Part shown: piece by piece, positions 21,965 through 29,984 of the stretch | Position numbering within the stretch: the stretch's first letter is position 1 | How the letters are laid out: each line of letters starts with the position of its first letter | DNA from: an uncultured Methylomonas sp. | GTDB taxonomy: Bacteria; Pseudomonadota; Gammaproteobacteria; Methylococcales; Methylomonadaceae | Assembly (NCBI GenBank): GCA_936941155.1 | Contig: CAKZJE010000025.1 | Location: forward strand, 1 to 39,378 | Direction: 5' to 3' | DNA: 39,378 nucleotides | Made by a program: the position numbers and the translations under genes | Notes under the pieces: generated by a model | What the model saw: the letters and a program-made list of their open reading frames with translations, nothing else | Database searches by the model: none | What the model was told of the DNA's origin: nothing

Positions 21965-22027
21965 AACCAACCCAGAAATCACTTTTTTAATATTGGCGAT
22001 TTATCAATGACTGGGTTGGTTTTTTTA
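21965..22027 (+). ncRNA. Candidate ~60-nt stem-loop RNA ending in a terminator
   Basis: AACCAACCCAG (21965-21975) pairs perfectly with CTGGGTTGGTT (22011-22021), followed by a run of seven T beginning inside the right arm. The loop is about 35 nt (ATCACTTTTTTAAT...). The stem begins at the predicted transcription start of the promoter just upstream, so the whole RNA from start to U-tract is one hairpin. It can be read as a small RNA, or as an attenuator that must be passed to express the late genes. The first 12 bases recur at 28076-28087, before the scaffold gene. Confidence 0.6.
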
Positions 22028-22147
22028 ACCATGAAGAATTAAACCCTAAGCGTGTCCTCTCGCACGAAAAAAAGACGGGAGCAGTTCTACTAGCTGTCTT
22101 GCTTGCAACGCTTCTGCGGCTAGGTTAGGGTTTAATCCTTGATGGTT
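22027..22147 (+). promoter_or_regulatory. Large folded leader before the packaging genes
   Basis: The arms 22027-22049 and 22125-22147 are complementary at 21 of 23 positions, with ATTAAACCCTAA/TTAGGGTTTAAT as the perfect inner 12 bp. The 75-nt apical part has small stems such as CGTG/CACG (22051-22066, loop containing CCTCT) and AGAC/GTCT (22073-22099). It lies between the terminator hairpin and the first small gene at 22174 and holds no open frame. It looks like a structured 5' leader; no known family is recognised. Confidence 0.6.
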
Positions 22148-22173
22148 TTAATGAACAGGAACGAAAAATAATA

Positions 22174-22398
22174 ATGAAAAACACACTTACAGATTTAAAC
22201 AATCACTTATTTGCCCAAATGGAAAGATTAAGTGAAGAATCGCTAAATCCTGAGCAACTAGCTTTTGAAGCAGAACGCTCAAAAAGTTTAACTATTATCG
22301 CTCGTACGATTGTCGATAACGCGCGTTTAGTTTTAGATGCTCAAACACGCATCAATGACATTCCCGAACGCAAAGAATTACCTGCTATTTTGAAATAA
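22174..22398 (+). CDS. Conserved phage protein before the terminase (74 aa)
   Basis: 74 residues: MKNTLTDLNNHLFAQMERLS, then an acidic helix, ERSKSLTIIARTIVDNARLV and LDAQTRINDIPERKELP. The start 'MKNTL.DLNNHLFAQ.ERL' is familiar from small proteins next to HNH and terminase genes in Gram-negative phages, where the function is not established. The AACAGGAACG stretch upstream supplies an RBS about 15 nt away, weak spacing. Helical and soluble. Confidence 0.75.
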   Translation: MKNTLTDLNNHLFAQMERLSEESLNPEQLAFEAERSKSLTIIARTIVDNARLVLDAQTRINDIPERKELPAILK

Positions 22399-22399
22399 C

Positions 22400-22984
22400 A
22401 TGGGCAAAAGAACATACACAGACGAGCATAATGCTTTTTTAAAGCGTTATCCGATTTTAGACAGAGTTATTTTGACCGCTATTTTTAACAAAGAATTTGG
22501 AGAAAATAGAAACGTAGAGCAGATTAGATGTCATTGCAGACGCGGTTTAGGCATGAAGATGGTAAATACAAAAAGATTTGGTCATGGTCAAGTAATGAAA
22601 GTATTTAAAAAAGGAGAGTATGCTAAAGGATCTGAAAAAAGTTGGTTTAAGGCAGGGCATGATGTAAAAACGTGCAATATTGGACAAGAACACAAGCACG
22701 GGAACTATATTAAAATAAAAATTACAAACGAGTATAAGCAATCATCAAAAAATTACACTGTTAAACATCGCTGGGTATGGGAGCAAAATCACGGAAAAAT
22801 ACCTGAAGGCATGGTTGTTTCATTTTTAGATAATGACACAACAAATTGTAATATTGATAACTTAATATGTGTAGAACGTGCCGAGTTTACTAGACTTCTT
22901 AGAGTTTATAATTTTCACAATGAAAGAAAAGAATTAAAACCGAGTATTATGGCGATTTCAAAATTAGAAAATATGATTAAGTAA
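22400..22984 (+). CDS. HNH-family protein with N-terminal Myb-like domain, altered active site
   Basis: 194 residues. Residues 1-52 look like a small DNA-binding domain (YTDEHNAFLKRYPILDRVIL, then EQIRCHCRRGLGMK). The C-terminal half has the HNH_3-type frame HRWVWEQNHGKIPEGMVVSF, then LDNDTTNCNIDNLICVERAE. Where the first catalytic His is expected ('v.H.dgd..NN.i.NL') the sequence is SFLDND, so cleavage is doubtful. In related phages such genes sit next to terminase and may assist cos or pac processing. It is adjacent to TerS here. Confidence 0.78.
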   Translation: MGKRTYTDEHNAFLKRYPILDRVILTAIFNKEFGENRNVEQIRCHCRRGLGMKMVNTKRFGHGQVMKVFKKGEYAKGSEKSWFKAGHDVKTCNIGQEHKHGNYIKIKITNEYKQSSKNYTVKHRWVWEQNHGKIPEGMVVSFLDNDTTNCNIDNLICVERAEFTRLLRVYNFHNERKELKPSIMAISKLENMIK

Positions 22985-23009
22985 TCCCGCACAGTAGGAA
23001 CAAAAAATT

Positions 23010-23390
23010 ATGAAACTAACTACAAAACAAAAAGCGTTTTGTGAGATATACGCAAAAAATGGCGGAAATGCCAAACAAGCGGCTATTGATGCAGGTTATA
23101 GTGCTGATACAGCTTATTCAATTGGCAATGAAAACCTGAAAAAACCTGAACTGCTAGAATATATCCGAGAATTATCAGCACCAGCAGAAAATAAACGCAT
23201 TGCAGACGCAACAGAAGTAAAAGAATTTTGGTCATCAATTTTGCGCGATGACATGGAAAAAACAAGTGATAGATTAAAAGCAAGTGAGCTTTTAGGTAAA
23301 TCGGCAGCTATGTTTATAGATCGGATTGAAACTAAAGAAATAAACGCAGCAGAAGAATTAAAAAATCTTGCGGATAAACTTCCAGACTAA
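23010..23390 (+). CDS. terS: Terminase small subunit
   Basis: 126 residues, Terminase_2-type. The N-terminal HTH signature is LTTKQKAFCEIYAKNGGNAK, then QAAIDAGYSADTAYSIGNE, LLEYIREL and KEFWSSILRDDMEKTSDRLK with KASELLGKSAAMF. It recognises the packaging site and delivers DNA to TerL. The stop overlaps the TerL start (TAATG). Confidence 0.93.
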   Translation: MKLTTKQKAFCEIYAKNGGNAKQAAIDAGYSADTAYSIGNENLKKPELLEYIRELSAPAENKRIADATEVKEFWSSILRDDMEKTSDRLKASELLGKSAAMFIDRIETKEINAAEELKNLADKLPD

Positions 23391-24715
23391 TGCAAAATAG
23401 ACTAGCATCACAATTAGAATCTCAATATAAAAGATGGTACAAGTTAAAAGATCACCCTGTTCAATTAGCTTTAATTAAAGCAATTGATAATGGCGTTAGA
23501 TTTCCAGTTGTTCCTGCTGGTAGACGTAGCGGAAAAACTGAAAGATTTAAAAGATTTTTAGCAAAACAAGCATTTAAAAATGAAGGTGAAAAATATTTTA
23601 TAGCTGCGCCAACTTATAGCCAAGTTAAAAAAATTTATTGGCAAGATATGAAATCATTAACGCTTTCATGTACGCACGAAAAACGCCCAAGTGAAACAGA
23701 TTTAATTATTACATTGCCAAACACTACAGAAATTCATTTAATAGGATTAGATAAGCCTGAAAGGATTGAAGGTATTGCGTGGACTGGTGGCGGAATTGAT
23801 GAAATTGCAGACATTAAAGCAAATGCTTGGGCGGAAAACATATTACCTGCTTTAAATACTGTTCATCCAGATAGACCAGATTATCGCGCTTGGTGTTGGT
23901 TGCTTGGAGTTCCTGACGGCTTAAATCATTATTATGAAATGGCTGAATATGCAAAAACAAGTGGAGATCCTGATTGGGCATTATATCATTGGAAAAGTAG
24001 CGAAATTTTGCCGATAGATGTTATTGAATCAGCAAGACGAGTAATGAGCGAAAAACAATTTAAACAAGAATTTGAAGCTAGTTTTGAAACAGCAAGCGGA
24101 AGAATTTATGAAGATTATTGCAGTGATAATTACACGAATGAAACAATACAAGATCACGAAAGATTATGTTGGTATCATGATTTTAACTTTACACCGTTAT
24201 CAAGTGGTATTGGTGTCATTCGTGGCAATGATATATTTTTACTTGATGAAATTATTTTAATTAGTGCTGTAGCAAAACAATCCGCATTAGAGTTTGTTGA
24301 TAAATTTAAAAATCATAAAAATAAACACGTTTTAATTTATGGAGATCCAGCAGGTAAAGCAGGAGAAAAACATGGTCACGCATCAGATTATACGGATATT
24401 GAGCAAGTGTTGCGTGATAATGGATGGAGTTATACGAGAAAAGTAAAGCCATCAACTAGATCAATAAAAGATGGTCAAAATGCAGTAAGAGCAAAAATAC
24501 GCAATGCAAACGGTGAAAATTTTGTATTTGTTAACACAAAAAACGCACCATATACTCATAAATCATTGGCTACAGGTCAATTAAAAGATGGTTCTACGTT
24601 TCTTGAAGCTGATAGTGATTTCCAACATATTGGTACTGCTATTCGTTATTTCATTGATTTTGAATATCCGCTTATTAATAATAAACCGCAGTTTGCTCAA
24701 ATAACTGGAATTTGA
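23390..24715 (+). CDS. terL: Terminase large subunit
   Basis: 441 residues. ATPase motor: Walker A-like PAGRRSGKTERFKRF (~residue 45), then YFIAAPTYSQVKKIYWQDMK, Walker B GGGIDEIADIKANAW with the catalytic Glu. Nuclease part: WYHDFNFTPLSSGIGVIRG (first Asp), IYGDPAGKAGEKHGHASDYT and a C-terminal HIGTAIRYFIDFEYPL. It translocates and cuts DNA during head filling. A free-standing HNH gene is inserted between it and the portal gene. Confidence 0.95.
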   Translation: MQNRLASQLESQYKRWYKLKDHPVQLALIKAIDNGVRFPVVPAGRRSGKTERFKRFLAKQAFKNEGEKYFIAAPTYSQVKKIYWQDMKSLTLSCTHEKRPSETDLIITLPNTTEIHLIGLDKPERIEGIAWTGGGIDEIADIKANAWAENILPALNTVHPDRPDYRAWCWLLGVPDGLNHYYEMAEYAKTSGDPDWALYHWKSSEILPIDVIESARRVMSEKQFKQEFEASFETASGRIYEDYCSDNYTNETIQDHERLCWYHDFNFTPLSSGIGVIRGNDIFLLDEIILISAVAKQSALEFVDKFKNHKNKHVLIYGDPAGKAGEKHGHASDYTDIEQVLRDNGWSYTRKVKPSTRSIKDGQNAVRAKIRNANGENFVFVNTKNAPYTHKSLATGQLKDGSTFLEADSDFQHIGTAIRYFIDFEYPLINNKPQFAQITGI

Positions 24716-24725
24716 TATAATTACG

Positions 24726-24812
24726 TTATGGCTAGATTTAGCGGTCGAAAAGTGAAATCACTACTCACCTGCCATAATTCTTATGTAGTGAATAACCTAA
24801 TAGTGAAAGGTT
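24726..24812 (+). promoter_or_regulatory. Folded spacer upstream of the HNH gene
   Basis: Stems: TTATGGC (24726-24732)/GCCATAA (24771-24777), CACTAC (24759-24764)/GTAGTG (24785-24790) and AACCT (24794-24798)/AGGTT (24808-24812). The last stem includes the AAAGG Shine-Dalgarno of the HNH gene. AGTGAA occurs three times. A TGATATAAT extended -10-like box lies just before it (about 24715). No open frame. Confidence 0.45.
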
Positions 24813-24818
24813 GCTCAA

Positions 24819-25544
24819 ATGAAAATAATATCAAAAAAACAAGCCAAAGAATTAGGCTTAAAACGTTACTTTACTGGATTGCCATGTAAAAATGGTCATA
24901 TATCAGAACGTACAGTTGTATCAAGCAACTGCGTTGAATGTGCAGCAATACACGTTAGAAGCAAAGAATATAAACAAAAAGCAAAAGAAAAAATAAAAAC
25001 ACCATTACAAAAAGAAAAAAGTAGAAAACAATCAAAAGCATATCATTTAAAAAATAGGGAAAAATGCCTTATTAAAATGAAAGAAAGAAATGTTATTTAT
25101 TATCAAAAAAATAGTGAAAAAATAAAGGCTAAAGTTACCAAACACCAAAAAGAAAACGCAACACAAAGAACAAACTACAAAAAACAATGGGTAAAAAATA
25201 AAAAAATAAAAGATCCAAGTTTTAAAATGGGTTTAGTTTGTCGAAGAATGTTACAAAGAGCATTAGGCGTGTCTGGTCAGGTTAAATACAAAAGAACAGT
25301 TGATTATTTACCATATTCAAGCGATGATTTAGTCAATCATTTAGAATCTAAATTTAAAGATGGTATGACATGGGAAAACTATGGAAAATGGCACATTGAC
25401 CATATTATTCCAATTTCTTATTTCATAAAAAATAAAATAATAGATCCTGCAATAATAAACGCATTAACTAACTTACAACCATTATGGGCAAGTGAAAACA
25501 TGTCAAAAGGGTGTAAAACTAATTTAAGCATCACAGGAATATAA
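24819..25544 (+). CDS. Free-standing HNH homing endonuclease
   Basis: 241 residues. The N-terminus has C-x2-H...C-x2-C (FTGLPCKNGH, SNCVECAA), a probable zinc site. Then come ~100 residues of basic coiled-coil repeats (KEKSRKQSKAYHLKNREKCL). The C-terminal nuclease has GMTWENYGKWHIDHIIPISY followed by NLQPLWASENMSKG: the H-(D)H, N and SKG pattern of active HNH enzymes. Very AT/Lys-rich compared with its neighbours. It splits the usual TerL-portal pair, the classic location of a homing gene. Its last residues (SITGI) mimic the TerL end (QITGI). Confidence 0.9.
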   Translation: MKIISKKQAKELGLKRYFTGLPCKNGHISERTVVSSNCVECAAIHVRSKEYKQKAKEKIKTPLQKEKSRKQSKAYHLKNREKCLIKMKERNVIYYQKNSEKIKAKVTKHQKENATQRTNYKKQWVKNKKIKDPSFKMGLVCRRMLQRALGVSGQVKYKRTVDYLPYSSDDLVNHLESKFKDGMTWENYGKWHIDHIIPISYFIKNKIIDPAIINALTNLQPLWASENMSKGCKTNLSITGI

Positions 25545-25546
25545 CA

Positions 25547-26935
25547 ATGTCAGTAGACACAAAGCACAGCGAATACACAGAAAATTATGAAGCGTGGGAA
25601 CGTTGCGAACACGCAGCAGAAGGGCAGGACGAAATACACGAATATGGCGTTAAATATCTTCCACGCCTAAGCGGTCAAAATGATGCTGAGTATTACGCAT
25701 ATAAACAACGAGCACTTTATTACAACGCGACAGCCCGCACAATCAATGGGTTAACGGGCATGCTGTTTATGAAACCCGAAACAATTGAAGCACCTGCGGC
25801 AATGGATAACATTATTGCAGACGTTACAATGGGCGGGTTATCGTTGCATCAATTTGCTGAAATGGTTAGTGAAGAAGTCATTACTATTGGACGTTGTGGC
25901 GTGTTAGTTGATTATCCACCTATTGTTAACGCGGTAACACTTGCACAAGCACAGGCACAAGGCGCAAGACCTTACGCGACCATGTACGATGCAGAATCAA
26001 TCATTAACTGGAAAACTGGACGCATTAACAATGTTGAACAATTAACGCTGGTTGTGCTTGAAGAAGAAAACGAGATCCCCGTTGATGAATTTGAATCTAA
26101 ATGCGAACCGCAATGGCGCGTTCTTGATTTGGTCAATGGCGCATATCGGCAACGTGTTTTCCGCAAAGATAAGCGCGGTGAGTTTATTTTGTTTGAAGAA
26201 ATATTCCCACAAATAAATGGGCGCGTTATTAACAAAATCCCGTTTGAGTTTTTTGGTGTTCGTGACAACACGCCATGCGTTGATAAACCACCACTGCTAG
26301 ACCTTGTTGACGTTAACTTATCGCATTACCGCACCACAGCAGACTATGAACATGGCTTGCACTTTACGGGACTGCCAACGCCTGTCGTCACTGGATATTA
26401 TTCAGACGATAAAAGCGCGTCACTGCGTATCGGTAGCGGCACAGCGTGGTTACTTCCCGACCCACAGTCAAAAGCATTTTATTTAGAATTTACTGGTCAA
26501 GGTTTAGGCGAATTGCGTGAAGCGTTGCGCTCAAAAGAGGCAATGATGGCAACACTTGGAGCGCGTATTTTAGCACCCGAAAAACGTGCGGCTGAAGCAG
26601 CGCAAACGGCTAATATTCACAGGTCAAGTGAAAACAGCGTATTAGCGTCAATTGCTCAATCTATTAGCGTTGGATTAACACACGTTATGGAGTGGTTGCG
26701 TGATTGGTCAGGCATTACGGGTGAAGTTAAGGTTGAGTTAAATCGTGATTTTATACCGAATAGCATGACAGCTCAGGACGTGGATAGTTTAGTTAAGTCT
26801 TGGCAAAGCGGTGCAATTTCACACGAAACATTATTTGAAAACCTTGTCGCAGGTGACATTATTGCGCAAGACACAAGTTTTGATGATGAAATGGAACGTA
26901 TTGCAACACGACCTGCAACGGGTGGACTTCTATAA
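25547..26935 (+). CDS. Portal protein, DUF4055 type
   Basis: 462 residues, the usual size. Conserved parts: YEAWERCEHAAEGQDEIHEY, RALYYNATARTINGLTGMLF, SEEVITIGRCGVLVDYPPI, SHYRTTADYEHGLHFTGLPT and ASLRIGSGTAWLLPDPQSKA. It forms the dodecameric ring at the head vertex through which DNA is packaged and ejected. Overlaps the next gene by TAATG. Confidence 0.92.
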   Translation: MSVDTKHSEYTENYEAWERCEHAAEGQDEIHEYGVKYLPRLSGQNDAEYYAYKQRALYYNATARTINGLTGMLFMKPETIEAPAAMDNIIADVTMGGLSLHQFAEMVSEEVITIGRCGVLVDYPPIVNAVTLAQAQAQGARPYATMYDAESIINWKTGRINNVEQLTLVVLEEENEIPVDEFESKCEPQWRVLDLVNGAYRQRVFRKDKRGEFILFEEIFPQINGRVINKIPFEFFGVRDNTPCVDKPPLLDLVDVNLSHYRTTADYEHGLHFTGLPTPVVTGYYSDDKSASLRIGSGTAWLLPDPQSKAFYLEFTGQGLGELREALRSKEAMMATLGARILAPEKRAAEAAQTANIHRSSENSVLASIAQSISVGLTHVMEWLRDWSGITGEVKVELNRDFIPNSMTAQDVDSLVKSWQSGAISHETLFENLVAGDIIAQDTSFDDEMERIATRPATGGLL

Positions 26936-27966
26936 TGGAAGAATCGGCTAACACGCAATTACGCGATAAAACTATCGCCCACTCAATTTATTTGCAGCGG
27001 TATTACGGAAGCACCACCAAAGAAATCACAAAATTACTTGAAAAAGTAGAGGTTGATTTGGTGGCAAAATTGCGCTCAATGGATATGAATAGTGAGTGGA
27101 GTATTGCTAGAATTGACCAGCAATTACAGTCAATACGGGCAATTTTAAATGAGGGTTACACGTTAGCCGGTAAAGAGTTAATTAGTGATATGCACGATGC
27201 GGCAGAGTATGAGCAGGAATGGCAAATCAAAGCCGTTAATGAATCAACGCCTGTTGTGCTGGATATGGTAGCTGTTGCGCCTGTGACGTTATTTGCAGCG
27301 GTAGAATCAAAACCGCTTGAAGGTAAACTAATCAAAGAATGGATTGATAAGCTAGATCAAGACAGCTACACGCGCATACAAGATGCGGTAAGAATGGGAT
27401 TGGTTGAAGGTCAATCTTACGCTGATGTTGTTAAGCGGATAACAGGCACAAAAGCGTTGCAATATACTGATGGTGTGATGGCGTTAAACAAACGACAAAC
27501 GCAGGCATTGGTATCAACTGCAATGGCACACGCCACCAATACCGCGCGTGATGAGTTTTATCAAGAGAACGCGGATTTGTATAAAGGCGTTCAATGGGTA
27601 AGCACGTTAGACCAGCGCACAAGTTCTATTTGCCAAGCGCGTGATGGTAAAGTTTATCCGCTTAATACTGGCATTAGACCACCTGCGCATTTTAGATGCA
27701 GGTCGGCAATGGTTCCGATATTAAAATCATGGCAAGCGTTAGGACTTAAAAACCCAAGCGGACGCACACGAGCAAGTATGGACGGGCAGGTTGCACAAAC
27801 TGAAACCTACCAATCATGGCTAAAAAAGAAACCAGCAGCATTTCAAGATGAAGTTCTTGGACAAGAACGAGCAAAACTGTTTCGTGATGGTACTCCGCTA
27901 GACAGGTTTGTTGACGATAGCGGTCACACCTATACACTTGAGCAATTAAAAAAAATTGAAAAGTAA
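26935..27966 (+). CDS. Minor head protein, Mu gpF-like
   Basis: 343 residues. The N-terminal ~130 residues are helical. The central region is STAMAHATNTARDEFYQENA. The C-terminal domain TLDQRTSSICQARDGKVYPL, then PPAHFRCRSAMVPI, is the Phage_Mu_F signature (D-RTS..C...dG...p....PP.H..CRc). Found directly after portal genes; thought to be ejected or to sit inside the head at the portal. Confidence 0.92.
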   Translation: MEESANTQLRDKTIAHSIYLQRYYGSTTKEITKLLEKVEVDLVAKLRSMDMNSEWSIARIDQQLQSIRAILNEGYTLAGKELISDMHDAAEYEQEWQIKAVNESTPVVLDMVAVAPVTLFAAVESKPLEGKLIKEWIDKLDQDSYTRIQDAVRMGLVEGQSYADVVKRITGTKALQYTDGVMALNKRQTQALVSTAMAHATNTARDEFYQENADLYKGVQWVSTLDQRTSSICQARDGKVYPLNTGIRPPAHFRCRSAMVPILKSWQALGLKNPSGRTRASMDGQVAQTETYQSWLKKKPAAFQDEVLGQERAKLFRDGTPLDRFVDDSGHTYTLEQLKKIEK

Positions 27967-28094
27967 ACAACTATGCTGTATAAATGCGCTAGACACTCGC
28001 CATGTGTTCACTCTAGTGTCGTTGGTGTTACACCTTTCATCAGCGACACACCTTAAAACAATAGCAGAGCTATTAAACCAACCCAGAGGGTTAT
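27967..28094 (+). promoter_or_regulatory. Structured leader of the scaffold gene
   Basis: 128 bp without a gene. Stems seen: GACACT/AGTGTC (around 27992-28020), GGTG-TTA-CACC (28024-28034), AATAGC-AGA-GCTATT (28060-28074) and AACCC-AGA-GGGTT (28080-28092). The last two share the loop AGA. The last hairpin contains GAGGG (28086-28090), the Shine-Dalgarno of the scaffold gene, so it can mask the start. Positions 28076-28087 are identical to the first 12 bases of the stem-loop RNA at 21965. Confidence 0.6.
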
Positions 28095-28712
28095 ATGTCA
28101 GAAGAATTAAGTATTGCAGAGCAAATCAAAGCCGCAGTAGAAGAAGCAACAAGCGGACTTGCAAAGAAAAATAGCGAACTTTTAGCAGAGCTGAAAGAGG
28201 CACGAAAAGGAAAGCAAATAGACCCAGCGGAATTGGATAAACTACAAGAGAAAATTGACGGGTTAGAAAATCAGCTAACAACGTCACAAAAAACAATTAA
28301 AGAACAACAAAAAGCGTTTGAGCAAACTAAAGCCGCGCTAGATTCAGAAAGTGGATTTACGTCTAAATTACTTTTAGACAATGGGTTAACCGATGCGCTC
28401 GTTAAGGCTGGTGTAGCCGCTCCTTTTTTACCTGCGGTGAAAGCTATGTTATCATCACAGGCGAAAATCGCAATTGAAGGCGACACACGCAAAGCAGTAA
28501 TCGGTGATAAAGATTTAAGCGCATTCGTAACAGAATGGGCGACCAGTGATGACGGCAAACATTATATTGCAGCACCACAGAATAATGGCGGTGGCGCAAG
28601 TGGTGGAAGTAATAGCACTGGGCAACAAGTTGTAAACCGTTCGCAGTTTGACGCAATGTCACACCCAGAACGCGCTAGTTTTGCAAAGAATGGCGGCAAG
28701 GTTACAGAATAG
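28095..28712 (+). CDS. Capsid scaffolding protein
   Basis: 205 residues. A long N-terminal coiled coil (EQIKAAVEEATSGLAKKNSE, then KLQEKIDGLENQLTTSQKTI) is followed by a small helical domain (LTDALVKAGVAAPFLPAVKA) and a Gly/Ser/Asn-rich linker to a C-terminal end QFDAMSHPERASFAKNGGKV. This architecture and its place directly before the coat gene match phage scaffolds, which guide shell assembly and leave before or during packaging. Confidence 0.88.
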   Translation: MSEELSIAEQIKAAVEEATSGLAKKNSELLAELKEARKGKQIDPAELDKLQEKIDGLENQLTTSQKTIKEQQKAFEQTKAALDSESGFTSKLLLDNGLTDALVKAGVAAPFLPAVKAMLSSQAKIAIEGDTRKAVIGDKDLSAFVTEWATSDDGKHYIAAPQNNGGGASGGSNSTGQQVVNRSQFDAMSHPERASFAKNGGKVTE

Positions 28713-28724
28713 TTTAATCCTGTA

Positions 28725-28768
28725 TTGATTGCCGTCTAAATTATTTTTTTATTATAGAAGGCAATCAA
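28725..28768 (+). promoter_or_regulatory. RBS-masking hairpin before the coat gene
   Basis: TTGATTGCC (28725-28733) pairs perfectly with GGCAATCAA (28760-28768), one base before ATG 28770. The Shine-Dalgarno AGAAGG (28756-28761) runs into the right arm. The loop is 26 nt, AT-rich with a T-run. It can limit translation initiation of the coat protein. Confidence 0.7.
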
Positions 28769-28769
28769 A

Positions 28770-29918
28770 ATGGCAAACGTTTTAAACAACCTTGCAGCAG
28801 ATATTTACAAAGCGGCTGATGTAGTTGGTCGTGAATTAGTTGGTTTTATCCCCTCAGCCACCATTAACGGTGACGCAACAACCCGCGCTGCTAAAGGCGA
28901 CACAATCCGCGCGGCATTTACTCGCACACCAAGCGTTAACACCTCATTCGCACCTTCAATGACAATTCCTGAAGGCACAGACCAAACCGTTGACAACAAA
29001 ACAATGACGCTAGATTCTTATGCGTCTGTTCAAATCCCTTGGACTGGTGAAGATATTAAGCACGTTAATAACGGTGCTGGATATGAAACCATTTATGGCG
29101 ACCAAATCGCGCAAGCAATCCGCGCATTGTGCAACAAAATTGAACAAGACTTATTTGCAGCCGCTTACAAAGGCGCATCACGCGCTGTAGGTTCAGCAGG
29201 TACAACACCATTTGCATCAAACTTCGACACCATTGCGCAAGTACGTCAAATTTTAGTTGATAACGGCTGCCCAACTGATAACCAAATCACACTGGTTATG
29301 AACACAGCGGCTGGCGTTAAATTGCGCAACCTTGCAGCACTTCAACAAGTTAATACCTCTGGCAATGAAGCGTTACTTCGTCAAGGTACTTTGCTTGATT
29401 TGCAAGGTATCATGATTAAAGAATCGGCTGGTATTACTTCGCACACAAAAGGCGGTGGTACTTCTTATGTCACTTCAGGTTCTACTGCTGTTGGCGTAAC
29501 TGACATTGCACTTGTAACAGGTAGCGGCACAGTGTTAGCTGGTGACGTTGTTACGTTTGCAGCAGATACCGTTAACAAATATGTTGTTGGTACTGGCGTT
29601 ACAGCTCCCGGAACTATCTCGTTAAACGCGCCAGGCGCACAAAAAGTAATTGCTACAGCTAATGCAATGACAATTGGCGACTCTTACACACCAAGCGTTG
29701 CGTTCCACAAATCAGCGGTTGAGTTGGGTATGCGCCCACCTGCTATGCCAAACGGTGGCGACAGTGCTGTTGACGTAATGACAGTACAAGACCCTAACAG
29801 TGGTTTAGTATTTGAAATTGCAGTTTATAAAGGTTATATGAAAACCATGCTCGAAGTGCGTTGTTTATATGGCACTAAAGTTTGGAAACCAAATCACGTT
29901 GCTACGTTGCTTGGTTAA
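28770..29918 (+). CDS. Major capsid protein, P22 coat-like
   Basis: 382 residues. Start MANVLNNLAADIYKAADVVG, then KGDTIRAAFTRTPSVNTSFA, LDSYASVQIPWTGEDIKHVN, IAQAIRALCNKIEQDLFAAA and a C-terminal GLVFEIAVYKGYMKTMLEVR with CLYGTKVWKPNHVATLLG. These are the landmarks of the P22 gp5-like HK97-fold coat family. The middle part (GGTSYVTSGSTAVGVTDIAL) is an insertion domain. Forms the icosahedral shell with the scaffold as partner. Confidence 0.95.
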   Translation: MANVLNNLAADIYKAADVVGRELVGFIPSATINGDATTRAAKGDTIRAAFTRTPSVNTSFAPSMTIPEGTDQTVDNKTMTLDSYASVQIPWTGEDIKHVNNGAGYETIYGDQIAQAIRALCNKIEQDLFAAAYKGASRAVGSAGTTPFASNFDTIAQVRQILVDNGCPTDNQITLVMNTAAGVKLRNLAALQQVNTSGNEALLRQGTLLDLQGIMIKESAGITSHTKGGGTSYVTSGSTAVGVTDIALVTGSGTVLAGDVVTFAADTVNKYVVGTGVTAPGTISLNAPGAQKVIATANAMTIGDSYTPSVAFHKSAVELGMRPPAMPNGGDSAVDVMTVQDPNSGLVFEIAVYKGYMKTMLEVRCLYGTKVWKPNHVATLLG

Positions 29919-29926
29919 TTTTTTTA

Positions 29927-29958
29927 GGGGTTCGCGTTCGTTCCTGTTCGCGTTCCCC
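29927..29958 (+). terminator. Weak hairpin after the coat gene
   Basis: GGGG-UU-CGCG, 12-nt loop, CGCG-UU-CCCC: a stem with a symmetric UU/UU internal loop. Only a loose U-rich stretch follows (CTTTATTTAATTT). It may reduce readthrough into the genes downstream, so that coat mRNA is more abundant. Confidence 0.4.
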
Positions 29959-29984
29959 GCCTTTATTTAATTTAAGGACTGGTT

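Noticed and set aside
22027-22984. HEARO/IscB-type RNA-guided nuclease locus (folded RNA followed by HNH gene)
   Set aside because: The HNH protein has 194 residues with no RuvC parts, and a 74-aa gene lies between. Nothing supports an IscB-like system.
24716-24818. Group I intron around the HNH gene
   Set aside because: TerL ends naturally at full length, no second TerL exon follows, and the stems do not form a recognisable intron core. A free-standing homing gene fits better.
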